Shown: positions 45,601-60,600, counted from the first letter of the stretch. The stretch: DNA of 64,000 nt from Klebsormidium nitens (GCA_000708835.1 DF237226.1:1-64000); one strand, 5' to 3'. The notes: generated from the letters alone by a model not told the origin. Program-made: numbers and translations.

Positions 45601-48600
45601 GGTTCCTGTCTCTTGCCTTCGAAACCCAAATTCCAACTATGAGGCTCCAAGAAACGTAGTCTACGAACCCAGGACTCATTGCTTCTAAGGAAAGAAAAAT
45701 TGGAGATATTTTGTTCCCATGAAAACAATCGGCTGGGCTACTTGGGCCCTCCCTTGCTTATCTGCCTATGGGGACCCAAAACCGAGGAAGAAGGCAGTAA
45801 AAGGAAATCCCGGCGAAGTTTCGCCGAAGGCATTGGACATTTACTCTGGTGAATTAGAACCTCAGAAAACAAATCACACTTACCCGGAGAGTATGCAGGC
45901 GGGGCCGACTGGTCCAGCACGTTGATCATCTTGAGGACGTCCGCCTTCTCCGTCCGCATCATTCCGTTCCCGGTGGCGCAGCCCGTGTCGAGCGGAGCCG
46001 CCGGCGCATACGTGCTGCCCCACGTGATCGCCCACGTCAGCACGCCGAAGTAATCCGCTGTCTGGTACGCGGCCGGCAGGAAAATGTCCTGGTAGCTCCC
46101 GTCGGCCTCGGTGTAATTCACCGGGCTGGTTTGAAGCAGGGAACGGCCCCCGGCGATTTGCTCCGGGGAGGTTTCATCGTTTACGGAAAGCAGGCTGCGG
46201 CGCTTGGAGCCGGGGCTCGGGACGACGAACGGCTTAACGTCGTAACTGCAGACAGAAACCACGTTTTCTATCAGTCGTTGGGTTAAAAAGGTGTCGAAAA
46301 GTTTAAAACATAAGTAACAGTCGGAGCTTCGATCTTCCCCATAAAACACCAGGGATGAAGATGTATATTTGAATCGACTTGCAAATCGTGTTCAAAGAGG
46401 TAAAGGGACCTGCATAGTCCTTCCACTGAGACGAGCAGAACATTGCTGGACGGAAGTATCCTGGGCCGATTAGAAAAGGAGAGCCACCCTGGCGTCGAGG
46501 ATCCGAGAGAGGAGTAGATCCGGTCATTCTTAGCCTGCCTGAATCTTTCATGAGCTTTGCTACTCACAGGCGCTGCCCGTGTCCGCGAGAAGCGACCCCA
46601 GAAGAGTTTCCGCCCAAGTTTTCAAACCCTCATCTCTTAACCCCACAAAACTAAAGCACAATTAATAAACGAGCCCGGATCTAGTTGCGCCACTGACCGG
46701 TATCCGTTCGGCTGGTCGCCCGCCGCTGACGCTGGTGTGCCCGGGTTGCTGATGAAGACGCTGATTGCGATCGTGCCCGGGATAGGGCTCAGAGTGGCGA
46801 CGTTCGAAGCCCCGGTTGCGAGAACGTACTGCGAGCCCCCATTCACACCGTAACGGAACTGGTACTGCAGGGCACCGCTCGGGGCGTCGGCGCTCTTGAC
46901 CCAGTTGACGGCGCTGATCTTGAACTGGTAGCCGCCACCGGAAGTGTACTTCTGCAGGAGGAAAGCTTCGCGTCAGAGGCTGATTGCGTATGCCCAGAGA
47001 AGCGTTGCAGAGTGGCGAAACTTCTCCCCTAAAATCGCCACGACAACTCGAGTGGGTGCTGAAGAACGAACCGCCGAGCAAGATGCCGGTTGAGACCGAT
47101 TCTGCCCTGATTGCGCACTGTTGGTGCGGGAAGTCGTTTGAGCTCCCCTTTGTTTCGCGACAGCTCGTAAAATAGCCAGAGAACCAAAAGGCAAATCTAC
47201 AAAAACGATGATGTTTCGGTCCTGTCTTTCTTGTTTAAAGGCTTGGTTGACATTTATTCAGGTTCGCGGTTTTGCACCAGGGCAGACAGATCATCTCAAA
47301 GTGTTCGCAGTGGCCTAAAGCCCAAACTTTTTCAACTTTTTGAAAGCGTAAAAGTGGTTCGCAAGGGGGGGCTGCTTACGCTGGATGTGCTGACTGTCTG
47401 GACAGTCACGCTGCCCCCCGAGGGAAGGCCAAAGACCGGGAACTCCAGCGAAGCTTGCCCCGCTGACCCGATTCCCAGCGCGTCAGTCCCCTTGAGAGAC
47501 ACCCGGTAGGTTCCCCAGGGCGGAAGAGTGTTCGGTGCGATCGTGATCGATCTGCTGAGCGTGCCAGCCGTGAACGGGTACGACGCTGACGTGGCGACTG
47601 ACGTCACGGCCCACGTGTAGACGGTATTGGGCTCGTCGGAGGAGGCGGTCAGGAGCAGCTTCTTGGAGGACGCAATTCCGCCGGACACGTCGCCACCGGA
47701 AGCAGTGATCGACATTGTGATCGTCCGGGCGGTGGCGATCGTGATCTTGGCGGAGTTGACGACGTTTTTGCGGCCGGTGGAGAGGGGCTCCTTGGATGCC
47801 TGCAGAGTCAAAAAAGACGAATCGCTGGTGAGGATAGGCGCAGATTGCAGTATGGGGCTGAGGGTGGGCACGGGTGCGGAGAATAAACATTTGGGTTTGG
47901 ATTATCAGTGCTACGATAGCTTCGTTCTTATCATGACTTGAGAATATTGTCTAGGGCTTATTAAAAGGGAAGAAGATCCTACTGAGGGCGTCAAATGATC
48001 TTTAAACGCCTTGACGCCCCGAGCCCGCGGAGTTAGTCGTATTGATCGCCCAAGAAAAACTGAGAGATTCGAATTGCGCCGCCCGATCTTGTATCCCCTG
48101 AGATCTTAAGTATATTCTCTCAATCTTAACTCCTTGTAGGTTTTCTGAAGTTTGCTTTTTGGTCGCACCATTGGCCTTGTTCGGAGGCTGCAGTCTGCTC
48201 GCTTCGCCAATTTCTCCGACTCGGGTTAAGACAACGCCGACAAAGACCTTTCTTGCTTTGCACTTTGCCCGCCATCTCCTTCTTCAAGTTCTCCCCCCAC
48301 AGACCCAAAGCTTGGAAAAGACACTCACGCTGACAAAGAACTGGTAGATTCCGTCCGCGAGAGTACCCCCCGGAATGGTCACGAACTGCCCAAAGTTGTT
48401 TGTCGCGTCCGCCTGGTAAAGCGCATTTACTGCGCCGTCCGGAAGCGCCTGGGAGCACGTCCACGTGTACTGGAACGGGTACGGAGTTCCGTACAGGTCC
48501 GCTGAGTTGTCCGGGTCTTTGCTAACCGCCAGGAGGGTTAGGTCCTTGGCGGAGTTGGCTAGGCGGTCTCCGCCGGAAACGGAAACGGTGATCGGTTGTG

Positions 48601-51600
48601 GGGTGAGGCTGAGAGTGACCTGCCCGGTAGAGGCTTGGCCGAGGGAGCCGCCTTGGATGATTGCGACGGAAACCTGGAAAAAAAGGAGGAGCGCAGAATT
48701 AGCTCTCTCTTTGCCGAGAGTGCACCAGAGTGAAATGATGCGGGTTGTGCCCGGCTGTTACCGGTTGTGACTTCGTTCAACGTACTTCGAGGGCTGACAG
48801 AAGCAATATGGCGTAGAATACTGGAAACGAACTGGCAGCCTGTAGCCTGTCAATTGCAGATTTCCATGGAGCAAGTCTAGAGCCACTACTACCAGAGGAG
48901 ATACCAATCATGTTGTGTAAAGTTTCATCCGCACGTTATAGCTACAGCTGTCAGATACAGGTAAAGACTTTCCGGCTGCAGGTAAGGGAAACTTTTAGAA
49001 GCAATCACGTAACAGAGGGAGGCGCTGCGCCAATTCCCGCGAAATCTTCACCACAGAAAAGAAAGTGAAGGCTTTCTCATTCCGGGTGTCTCCTATTCTG
49101 AAAAACGTACTCGAAGCAATCAAAGGAAGACGCGCATTCTCATGAAATGTTGACCAGAGGGAAGGTATTCAAGGCCTTATGAAATCACCTGGAAGACGTA
49201 GTCGACTCCAAGGCGCATCGCGGAACCCGGAAGCAGCAGCGTAGGCGAAGAGAAGGACGCCGTGTACTTGGGCGATCCCAAATTGGTCGGGTCGATGATC
49301 GGCCCAGTCAGCTGCTGCCACGTGTAGCTCAGCGGGACGTCCCCGCCGCCCGGCACGCACTGCCCGGCGACCCAGATGAACTTCCCGGGCACTCTCCCGG
49401 ACGCCGTCACTGAGAAAATACTGCTGGAACGTCCGACGGTCCGGCGCTCCGCGCCAGTTCCGGGGGTGGTTACGACCGGAACCGCCTTGCTCTGCTTGTT
49501 GATAGTGACGGCGACGGAAGCGCTGGAGAGGCCCACGAAGTTGGTCGCCGTGACGGTGAAAATGTAGGACGTGCCCGGTTCCAGGTCCGTGGAACCCAGG
49601 GTGAGTGAGGAGCGGGAGCCCTCTGCGGTGTAGTCGGCAAGCTTGGCGGAAAGCGCGGCCGTGTAGTCGTTGTTCGGTCCCTGAGAATGGAAAAACGACT
49701 TGGTTAGTGTCGTGGGCTGTCAGGATTCGAACCGTCAAATGCGTATACTGCTTTCAGGAGCGCGTCAAATGCGTCTTTCCTTGCTTTGTTGAGCTGACGT
49801 GTCGAAGATCTCACGCGTCGAGAAGCGATCCACGCTGCTGACAGAAATGATTCGTCCGGAAACACAATATTGAACGACTTTGAACCGCACCTTGAGGGCT
49901 ACTCAACAAGCAATGCTCAACAAAAGTCTGCTGAATCAACAGAGATAAAATTTGCTTGATTGACATCTCCAAACGATCGAGATCAGAGACGTGCGCCCTT
50001 CAATCGCCCACCTGGACGAAATAGCTGAAGCGCAGCGGCCGGCCGCCGCCCCCGGTTGACTGCCCCGCATCCAGAGTGACCGGGTCGCACACCCCGACCG
50101 ACGTGGGCGCAGACAGGCTGACTACGGGCGTGGGGCCCACTTCCGGTCCGTCCAGCGGAACGGAACCGGACGCGTTGTACGAGTTCGACGCCGCGTTCCC
50201 GATCGTGTTCGGAAGGAGATGGATCGAGTCGGGGGACGCGCTTCCGACCGGTTGGATCGTCGCGTTGTAGCCAAACTGGACGGTTAGGGTCGCCTTGTTT
50301 TGCCAGACACACGTGTACCGCGCCTGCCCGAGCTTGGCGACCACGGTTGGGTCAAGAACGGTGGTGCACATCGCGGTTTGCGAGACGGAGATTTTGGGGT
50401 TAGTGGTGCCCATGTTGGTGTCCTGGTCGAAGGTGATGACCAGCGAGTTGAGCAGGTTAGAGAAGCGCGCGGCGACCAGCTTGGGCGCGGGCGCGGGGGA
50501 GATGTCCGCCGGGAAGGCGCCGATGACTGCGAATAAGCAATCGGTCGCGCGTAAGCCAGGCTGATTTTCTGAGATGATTTGTTTAGGCCCACAGGACCAG
50601 GTCGGGGTGCTTGTGCATTAGGGTGGGTAGGGATATGAGCACGTTCTTTTAAGGCTTACGATCTCCCATGTCGGTCGGAGCTTCTAAGTACTATATTCGT
50701 TTGTGTGGTCTTTCTTGGGTTTCATGAGAAACTGCCGGCGTCGGTGACGAGACTTCGCAGAAACGAAAAGGTTGTTCGAGAGAACGCTATTGAAACTTGA
50801 CAGGGAGCTGTCATTAAAGTAAGAGTCGGCAGAAACAAGGTTCCCGGGGGTTGACACGATCTTTGTCTCCGAGAAAGGTGTGAGATGGTGAAACCTGGAA
50901 CACTCTGCCATGCATTAGCAAGCTGCTTGAGTTCCGTATGATATAACTGTTTCCTTTCAGCGGAAGCCCTTACAACACAGCGCCAATGTCTTTTTGAGAA
51001 GTCAGCCCAGCCCCTTCGAAGAGGACGTCGCAGGACCGAGCCAACCATAGGCGACCAGAAATGCACCTTCCGGGCAAGATTTGTCGCCAAAAGCAGGTTG
51101 CAAACCGAAATATGGGCCGTTCAATCAAATAAGTCTCTCCGATGCTGCTGGTACGCTTTGAGATATGAGGCTCTTTTACCCGCCTGAAAGTTTTATTACC
51201 GACCGATTCCAGGTGCACAAACGCTTACCAGTGGGCCCGTAAGCCACGATGACGTTGACCGTCCCATACTTGACGGGCGTGTAAGTCACGGCCGCCTGGC
51301 AATCCGTACCGTCCGCCGCGCACCCTGTGAAGATGACGCGGACGCTGGCAGAATCGACTGCGTCACTCGGGGAGAAGGTGACCTTGGGCAGGAGGCTGAC
51401 GACATTCCCGGCGGCGTCGCGCGCGGTGACGGTAAAGGCCGCGGCAGTTCCGGCCGTTCCGACGGTGATTCCGTTGCCGGTGACGGAGCTGGTGTTCCCG
51501 GAGACGGCGCCCGGAACGACGATCACCTGCGGCGTAGGGCGCGTGAAGTCAGGTGACGTTTGGGATTATAGATGATGACGGCTTGCTCATGATTTGTGTC

Positions 51601-54600
51601 TTACAAGGTCAAGTTCTGATAAACACGAAGATATTCGCGCCGAATGTTGTTACACTAAGTGGTAAGCTGTCCTTATTGTCATTGCATAGTAAGAGAGATT
51701 TCATCTAAGTGGGGCAAGATCATTTCTGGTATTACCTGAAGTGAGCACCTCTCAATCACACGAGATGCGGACTGAAAGGAAGTCATAATACACGCAATGT
51801 CTGGTTTACTACATTCACAGGGGAGCATTTTAGATCAGCGTTCTTTCGACAATCAAAGAAAGCTTCCATCAGGTTTTGTAAGAAACAAAAAGCCTAAGGC
51901 TTCGCTCGCTCCTCACAGAAGTCAGACCGTGGAAATCCAAGCTCAACACTTGATGGCGAAGCACGCTGCTCTGCTTGAGAACTGCCCTGTTCCTTGGACC
52001 CGCACATCCTTGAGTTTCTAACCTAGTTGCAGGAAGCCCAAATCTCTCTTGACCATCAAAACCTTGGGGACGGGTGGGGGCAAGCAGAAAGGGCGGGCAC
52101 GGGTGTGGAGCAGGTGAGAGAATGCGTTTACCTTTATAATTTCAGTGAAGCTTATCTGACCATAAGTTGGCTACTCTGACGGAGCTGGCTTTTGAGCATT
52201 TTCAACAAAAGGAGAAGCTACGGAAGAAGGAATCTGCGCAGAAGCACCCCTCTCTCTCCCTGGTTACGATGCTCTGCAGTGCGTAAGCCCACCTGGAAAT
52301 TGAGCTGGTTATAGCCTTCCTAAGAACTTATGTGCACGATCATCAGCGGTGCGTAAACATACCTGGAATGGAGACCCCGGCACGACAGCGGAGGCGTCAA
52401 CGGCGTCTGCCACCGTGACCTGGTAAGTGCCCACGAGGCTAGCGGTGCAGGATGCTTGGAACTCAGAAGAGACGGCGCTTTCGGCGACCGAGCACTGGAG
52501 CGGGACCGGGCCCGCATTCATGATCACAAACGACTTGTCGCCGGTTTTGTAAGGGTTGCCGTACACGTCCCTGCAGAAGGTAACCTTGAAAGCGTAAGAG
52601 GAATTCCGATCACTGGGGCGGCATGGAAACAGAATTGACGGGGGTTGTGTCGCTGACATGGAGAGACTCGTGCTGTTGCGTGCAAAAAGACTTCAGAGTT
52701 CAAAGCACGAATCCGTAAGAAACGAAAACATTCCTGATGCAACGTGCAATGCACACCGCTGCTGAGTACTTTGTGCGATTCATGAGCGCTCGTCCAAACT
52801 TCAATACAAGACACAAGAAGGTGCCCGCACTTAAAGTCTCGTCCTTGCCAGCATTTTGACTCTGATACAATTCGATTTCAAAGAGCCCGTTCCGAAATGC
52901 CCATGAGTCTCGGCACATGAAACCTCCAAAACACGCCGTACTTGAAATCTGCAACCAAATAGAGCCTAAGTCTTTAAACCTTGAGATAGAAAGACTAGAG
53001 CCGGCGAAAACCCACTTGGCCACAACTGTGAAGGCGAGCGGCGTTCCGGAGAGAACCGTGGTCGCTGCCGCGGGCGCGGGCCGAATCGCGCACTGGGAAA
53101 TGTAGAAGTTGGTGTTGACGACCGTGATTAGCATCGGCTGCGGGTTAACAGCGGTCACGACATCCCCCTTTCGCAGCGACACTGTCAGGCTGTAGACGCC
53201 CGAGACGGTCGCCGTGTAGCGGAGCTCGTACGTCCCGTCTTGCTTGTTCACGAGCGCGGCTTGCACGGTGGCGGGGCCCGTTAACACCGCGGTGTAAACG
53301 TCCCCCCCGGTCACGGCGTTGTAGACCTGCGCGTTGCCATTGGCGTCATAGGACTTGACCAGGATGACGTCCTCCGTCCCGGCCACTCTGACGTCAGCCG
53401 GTGAGAAGGGGTCGGTTCCCCCGAGCTTCAGAAGCTTGGCGTCCTTGGCAGAAGTCGGCCCCGGGGAAACTTGAACCGTAACCGGGGAGTTTGCGAGCTG
53501 CTTGCTAGAATCGGCGTAGCTCTGCAGCTGGATTGAGAGGGATCCCGCGACGGGGGGAGTGAACGTGACCTGGTACCGCCCGGTTCCGTCGGAAAGGGCG
53601 ACCGGGGTCAGTACTCCTACATTGGGTACAATCGCCGAGAAAACGTTCGCTTCGCCGGTAGACTTGATGTCAAGCCCGTTCTCGTCGCTGGGCTGGATGA
53701 AGAACGAGGTTTCTGTTCCGACGGTTGCCTTGAGAGCGGAACTGAGCGGACTTCCGGTAGCGTCCACGGCCTTGGAGGTGGCCGGAGACACCGGCCCCGG
53801 CTGCTGCTTCAGGGCGACGCTGCTCGTGGCGACTGTGGTTCCGTCATACTTAACCGTGATGGTTAGGCCGTTCGGGTTAGCGTTAACCTGGGCGAGGGTC
53901 GGGGTGTAAGCTGCCCGGTAGACGCCGTTCCCGAGGCTCGTGACCCCCCCGGTGTTAAGATTGATGCCCGTAGGGGAGAAGGTTACGGTGAAGGCTTTCC
54001 CGGTTGGAACCGCCGGGACGATGTTATGTTGCGCATCGCGCGCGGTGATCAGGAAGCTAGCTTCGACACCGGAAGCCGCCCCCACGGTGAAACCGGATCC
54101 AACCACCAGGCAGTCGGTTGCGGAAACCGCGCCGGGGTTTACGGCGATCGAGAGGGGCTGCCCGGTCGCCTTGTCGAGAACCGCCACCTGGTTAACTTCT
54201 AACGAGAGCCTAACCAGCCCTGACGTCATCGGGGTCACGCTCACGGTGTAAATCCCCGTGGTTTGGTCCTGGGTTATGGTCGGGGTTAGGTCGGACGACG
54301 CCCCCGTCAGCCCGGAGACCGAGGTTAGTTGCAGGTTGGCCTGGCTGACGAGGTTGGTCAGGACCGGGTTAGCAAACTGGTCCACGAGCTGCACCGTGAA
54401 GGTGCCTGCCGCCCCGGCGGTTAAGGCAGAGGGGAACGTAACCACGGTAAGCTGGGGCGCGGGGGCCGCCGGCTGAACAGTGACGCTCTGGTTACCGGTC
54501 GCCGGGTAGAATTGCTGGCTGCCAAGGCTGGCGGCAAGCTGGTACGTACCGGCGACGTTCGTTAGGAGCGTGGCCTGGTACGTACCATCGCCGTTGTCGG

Positions 54601-57600
54601 TTACGTTAACGGGGGACTTGACCGCCCCCCGGGCAAACTGCACGGTGAAGCGGAGGCCGCCTCCCCAGAGCTGGTTGCTGTTTGCGTCCATTGCCGTGAA
54701 GACGACCGAAGCCGGTACGCCCGCCGTCATGGCCGGAAGAGCGGAAACCTGGATGTTGGCCGGACTGACCAGACCCGGAACGGTGGTCAGCGGAACCCGG
54801 CTGACGACCGTGTCCGTGCCGGAAGCTGACGTCAGCGCGACGGTCAGGAAGCTCTTCTGGTTGGTCGCGAGCAGGCACGGGTAGCTGAAGCTGTACCGCC
54901 CGGGGCTGGCCGGCGTCATCTGGCCGGAAACGGAGTCCGTTCCGGTGACGCTGACGGAGAAGGCGTCGCTGGTGGATGTCGCCGCGTTTGAGAGGGCGTC
55001 GTAGGCGGTGAGGGAGACGACACGTGTCCCCCCGGCGGTGCAGTTGGCGGTGGAAGCGGTGGAGAGGCGCGACGCGGCCGCGGAGGTCGCGCCTGGGAGG
55101 ACCACGACGGAGTAGGGGCCGCCGCCAAGAGGAGCGTTGGAGCGAACAATGGTCACCTGGTCCCAGAGAGCAAAGATTTTGCTTCAGAACCAAACAAATG
55201 GATTGGTATGAAACATAATCAAATGAAGGATTAATTTCTCTAAAAAGGGGTCGAGACCGTCATTTTGGAGATGCTTCTGCTTCAGTGCGCACCGAGCTGC
55301 CTGATCGGGGGAGTTGAAAAGTTGAAGGTCTTCCTGTACGAAGTGCCTGGTACCAAATTTATAGGCTGCCAAAGTGCATCAACCAGAATTCCGACACATA
55401 GCCCGAATCCAACAGCTTGTTTGACAACCACTGGCGCTTTCTTCCGCGCCTGTCAAGGCAGGCAAGCCTCGGATATCCGCCAAAGATATGAAAAGGCAAC
55501 GTTTTAGAACAACACTTTGGTTACGGAGCTTCCAGTCTCCAACTTGAGCGGCCCCATTTGTCTTGCAGGGCATCAGAAATGTCCAGACATCCTGTTTTCC
55601 TTCGAAAAGCAAAGTCTGCACGTTTGGACTCACCGTGTAATTTCCGGCCTGTTTGGGCGTGTAGTTCACTTCGTAATGGTCAGTCACAAAGCTTTGCGAG
55701 TCGATCGGCAAAGTCGTCCCGCGTCTGCCGTTGACAACTAGGTAGAGCTGCACCCCGAAGACAAGGTTGTCGTCTGACGCCGTGTTGAGGAAGCTGTCGC
55801 GCGCGTAGATTGAGAACGTGGCCTGCGCGCCCGCGGAAAGGGCCTGGGGCGAGGATACCGTTCCGATTCCGGTGCCGGTAGCGTAGCAAGCGGCAGTTTG
55901 GACGGCGCCTGGAAAGAACGCAGGGATCAGATCAGAGACAGCAGAGGTTTGATTTAAGGTGGCGCAACTTCAATAGAATCCGGTGTTGAGATGTTACCAG
56001 AATCAGACCCGTCCTCGCTTGCTTGTCTCGGTTCATTCGGTCCGCATCACACAAATTGAGAGCGAGAACAATAGCCAACTGGACATTACTCTGGTTGCTA
56101 ACGTCACGAGTGTGTGTGTGCAACCTGCGTCTGGTTCTTTCGCTGTCAGGTTCAGCAGTGTAGAACCAAAAACGTTCTTGAGAGTCAGTCACATCCAACC
56201 GTTGAAGAAAATCTCTGCCGAAACCTAAAACCCCAAAATCCTAAACATCCGTGCCGCTCACTCGCTCCTCCGCTCCTCTGCGGCAAACTTCAGCTTACCC
56301 GGAGTTGAAACCCTCAGCACCATAACAATTCCACTGAATTCTGTGCACTCATATTCCTGCCGTCCTTTTTGACGTATAGAAGCTGAAAAGCGCAACCGCT
56401 TACCGGACTTGACGGAGAGTCCATTGAAGCGCTGTGCCGTGTTCATCACAATGACGTCCAAGTAACTATCTCCGCCGGCAATTGCAGTGTAGGTTGCCAG
56501 ATAGAGAGATGTGCCGCCCGCCCCGGAGGAAAGGGCCATTGTGGCGTTCACAGTCATGCTGGAGTTCTGGGCGGAAGTGACGATCGCGGTCGGTGGGTTA
56601 GCCCGGAGGTCGGCAGCGCTAACCGGGTTGCCACCTAAGCCAAGCACAGAGAAGGAAAGTGGGTCAGAAGAGGTAATCCGGGATGCCACCTGTGCCAAGA
56701 ACAGATAAGGAAGGTGGGTTAGCCCGGAGGTCGGAAGCTAACCGATTTGCTACTCATGCCAAGCACAGAAAAGGAAGTTGGGTTAGTCCGAAAGTCGGAA
56801 GCCTTGAACGGTTTGCCAGCTGTGTCAAGGACAGAAAGTGAATGCTCTAGGAACGTGAAGGGACCGCCCACTTCTTTCCTTCATGACAATGCAAGGGATA
56901 AGGCTTTGTGGACTCTTGAACTGCGAAGCTGAGACAGGGATGCGACACTTCGAACTTTGTTCTTCGCCGTAATCTCCATACCGCGCAGCCAAGCTCTTCT
57001 GAGAGTCAATCGCTTTCTTCTCTGTTTGTAGACCTGAGAAAGCACTGTTGGATCGGCCTTTGCAGGTGCAGAATTGTATTTGCACCAGCTTGGCACAGAA
57101 AGAAGAGCGAACTGATACTTGAAAAACAAAAAGTACATGGAAAAGAGAACTACTTTTGTAGACACGAGGTAAAAGTACGCCGAAGCGCTCACCCGCATCC
57201 CTGAGGATGATCTGGAAGGTCGACTTGACGCCAGCCTGCGCTGACGTCACCCCCTGTCCCCGGAGCTCCGTCTGCATTGGGTCCGGCAGTCCGGTGGCCA
57301 CGCTGAAGGTGATGATGTTGGATGATCCCCCTACCACCGCCGCGCCGATCTCCGGGTGCTGGGGGTTTGAATACAAGACCTGGCACTTGTAACTCCCTGC
57401 CATGAACGGATTGTACCCGGCCGAAAAGACGGTGGTCCCGTTTGCCAAGATGGAAATGGGGTTTAGGGTCTCTGTGCTGAGGTCGGGGAGGGTTATGATA
57501 ACCGAGAACGAGTCCGCACCGGAAACCAGGTAGTCTTGCGCGTTCTTGTACTTGTCGCGCGGAGCAATCTGGACGGTGAGCGGGTTAGGGACGCGCCGAA

Positions 57601-60600
57601 CGGGGTTTTGGGGGAAGATGACTACGCTGGTGCCCATGACGTCAGTCACTGCCGACGCAACCGTCATCGCGAAGCCGGCCGGATATGTGGTCAGCACCTT
57701 GCCGTTAACCGACACGTTTATTGTGAACATACCACTGACGGTGGGCGTGAAGCTGGCGACAAACTGGCCGTTGTTGGCGTCGACGAAATTGAGGCTGAGC
57801 CCCGCTGACGTCACGCCGCCGGCTGACGTCACGCTGGCCGCCACCGTGGAGCTCTTCCCGTTCGACAGCGGCAGGCCGTTGGCGTCGATCAGGGTGAGCG
57901 TCAGCTTCGCCGCCTGCCCGGCGACAATGACGGAATTGATGCCGTCTCCGGTGACGGTCGTCTGGCCGGCGTCAGCCGCCCCCACGGCGGGGCGAACGTT
58001 GAGCGTCTGGGGCCCCACTGAAATGGCCTGGCCGTCGAAAGTGACGGTAATCTGCTGCGTTCCGGATGCGGATGCCGTGTAAGACACCACGCACTGAGCG
58101 GGGTTGTTCGCGTCCGGCTGCGGGCTTTGCGCGGTGATCGTCTGCGCGCCGGAAAAGGTCACCACAAACTTCGAGCACATCGCGGCCGCGGCCGCGCCCG
58201 CGGCCAGGACCGGGTTGTTGTTCGCGTCCTGGGGTGTAAGATAGATAAGCGCGGAGGTGCACCCGGTTCCGGTAAGACACGCCAGGGCGCCCTTCAGGCC
58301 GGAACCGGAAGCCAGGCAGTTGCTCGGGGAAGCAATCCCCGGGGTTACGAGCCCGGCGTAAGGGCTCCCCTGGAGGGCCGGACCGTCCGAAAAGCTGAGC
58401 GCGGTGATAAGCGTCCCGGCTTTGAGGGGCGTGTACGGAAGAATGATCTGCCCGGCACTTCCTACCGAGGGGCTTCCAACCGTCACCGCCTCCGCCCCCG
58501 AGAGAGTGACGAAGCTGCTGGAGCTTCCCACGCGCACCTGGAAGCTGGCGGTTAGCCTGCTAACCAGGCTGGTTAAGTCGTCCTGGGTCGGGTTACCGAA
58601 CTGGTCGCGTGCCTGGATGACGAGCTGCGTCGCCACGCCAGCTACTGTAGAGGCCGTTCCTATTCCGTTTCCGCTGGCGGAGAAGGCGGAGAGCTTCTTG
58701 GCGCCGGCCGGAACCTGGAAGTTTTGGAGCGTGGCGGAAGTGCCCGGGCTGCCCTTGACCGGGACACCGTTCACCCGGATCGTGACGTTATACGCGCCGG
58801 CCTGGGTGGTGGTTAGCGTTAACCCGTAGGTTCCGTCGTAGTTGTTAGCGACGGAGAACCCGGTTGAAAGGAGCCCGGCGCTCGGGGCGGTCTCCAACAG
58901 CCGGCGCATGACGCTGCCCTGCCCCTGCCCGCCGCCCAGCTGCGCGTTGGTGACGGCAGCACCGCTGACGTTGTAGTACGAACCGGGGACGTAAGCGCCC
59001 AGGTTGCCAAAGGCGTCCTTGGTGGTCAGCAGGAAGGATGACGTCAGCCCGGCGGCGCTCTCGGTGGTGCTGACGAGAGTGACGGTGGATGACGCGGCAT
59101 CTACCGAGGCGGGGGCGACTGCAATTTTGAAGGGGCTCCCGGCGATCGGCGCTGGTCCTCCGTCTCCGGTGTTGAGCGTGACGGCCAGGGAGTAAGCGAC
59201 CGGGGTAGGCAATCCGCTATCAGAGGAGGCCGCGGACTTGGTCGCCGAGAAGGAGATGACGTAAGATCCTGGAAGAAGCGGGTGGAGGAGGTTACAGAAA
59301 GAACGGAGAAGAACGAGTTGAGGAAAATGATGAAGAAGGAAGGAGTTCATTTCCACCCTGGTTTGTACTCACAACTCTCGAAGCTGGACGGCGCAGTTTC
59401 TGAAGGAAAATCTGATTCGGTGCTTGTTGTGCAAGGCCCGAAGACCTTCAAGAAAGTTCTTTCGTTTCTGCACAGTTCGATACTCCGGGGCAACAGACCT
59501 TGCTGCTCCTTAAAAGTGATTCATTTGTCTTGGTCAAAGGTGCATAAAGCAACTCAAATTTCTGCAACCATCAAAGGTTGCGAACTTTTGAACAATCGAG
59601 AATTGAGTTTTCACCACTGGACGCTTTTAACAGAAGGTCTCAGCAAGACTAAAACGCATAAACAGATCGACAGGGAGATCTGAATGAGCGTTCCCCAGTC
59701 CCATAACGGGTCACTTCCTCTGCACAAATCTCCCAGAACTATAAGGTAGCAGGAAGGACGCACACAAAGAAAGGCTCTACTCTTGAACAGCTCTGCCTCA
59801 GCGCACATGGAGCTCTTCGACTTTTCATATTCCTCACCGTTCGTGTTGACAAGGCTGTAGGTTGCTCCCGTCGTCTTCCCATCCATCGCAGTCGGAGGAT
59901 CGAACGTGACGGTAAACGTGTCGTCCGTCTTCGTCTGCAGCTTCCCATAGATGTCATACGTCGTCACGATCAGCTTCGTCGTCTGCCCCGCCACGATCGT
60001 TGTCTGCGCGCCGGCCGCGAGCGCGCCCGACGCGCCCGCGAGCCGCGCCGTCGTCTTCGCGGCGCTGGAAAGCGCTGCGCTGATCGTAACCGCGAAGGGC
60101 GCGCCAGACCCGATGACGGCCGTGCCGACGTATATGTATACCTTATGGGGTCCAGACACGACCGCCGTATAAGTCGCCGTCAGCGTCCCGTCGTTGTTGT
60201 TAACCACGGTCCCGGGGAACCGGGAGTTAGTCGCCGTGGTGACCACCTGGACTGAGACCGCGCCGGGGTTAAGGACCGGGTTACCGTAGGCGTCCTTGCA
60301 CGCGATGGTGAAGCTGGTCGGGACGCCGGCCTGGCCCCCGGTGGAAACCGCCGGGCCGGAGGCGCTGGACCGGGCGGCGCTCGGCGCGCCCGCGTTAACC
60401 AGAATTTGCTGCGGCTGGCCGATCGGTACAGAGACCCCGGGGAAGGCAGTCTGGTTGGCGGTCACGGTTAAGGTATACGTGCCCGCGGTTTGGAGTAACC
60501 CGATCGCGCTGTAGATGCGCTGCACGCCCTGGTAGCGCGCGCACGGGACGTCGAGAGTCGCGCCCCCGGAAGCAGTGAACGTGCCCTGGCAGGAGGCCCC

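Noticed and set aside
49705-49740. tRNA-like GGTTCGAATCC on the minus strand
   Set aside because: The T-loop motif is present, but the flanking bases do not form a T-stem, and no anticodon arm or acceptor stem could be folded around it.
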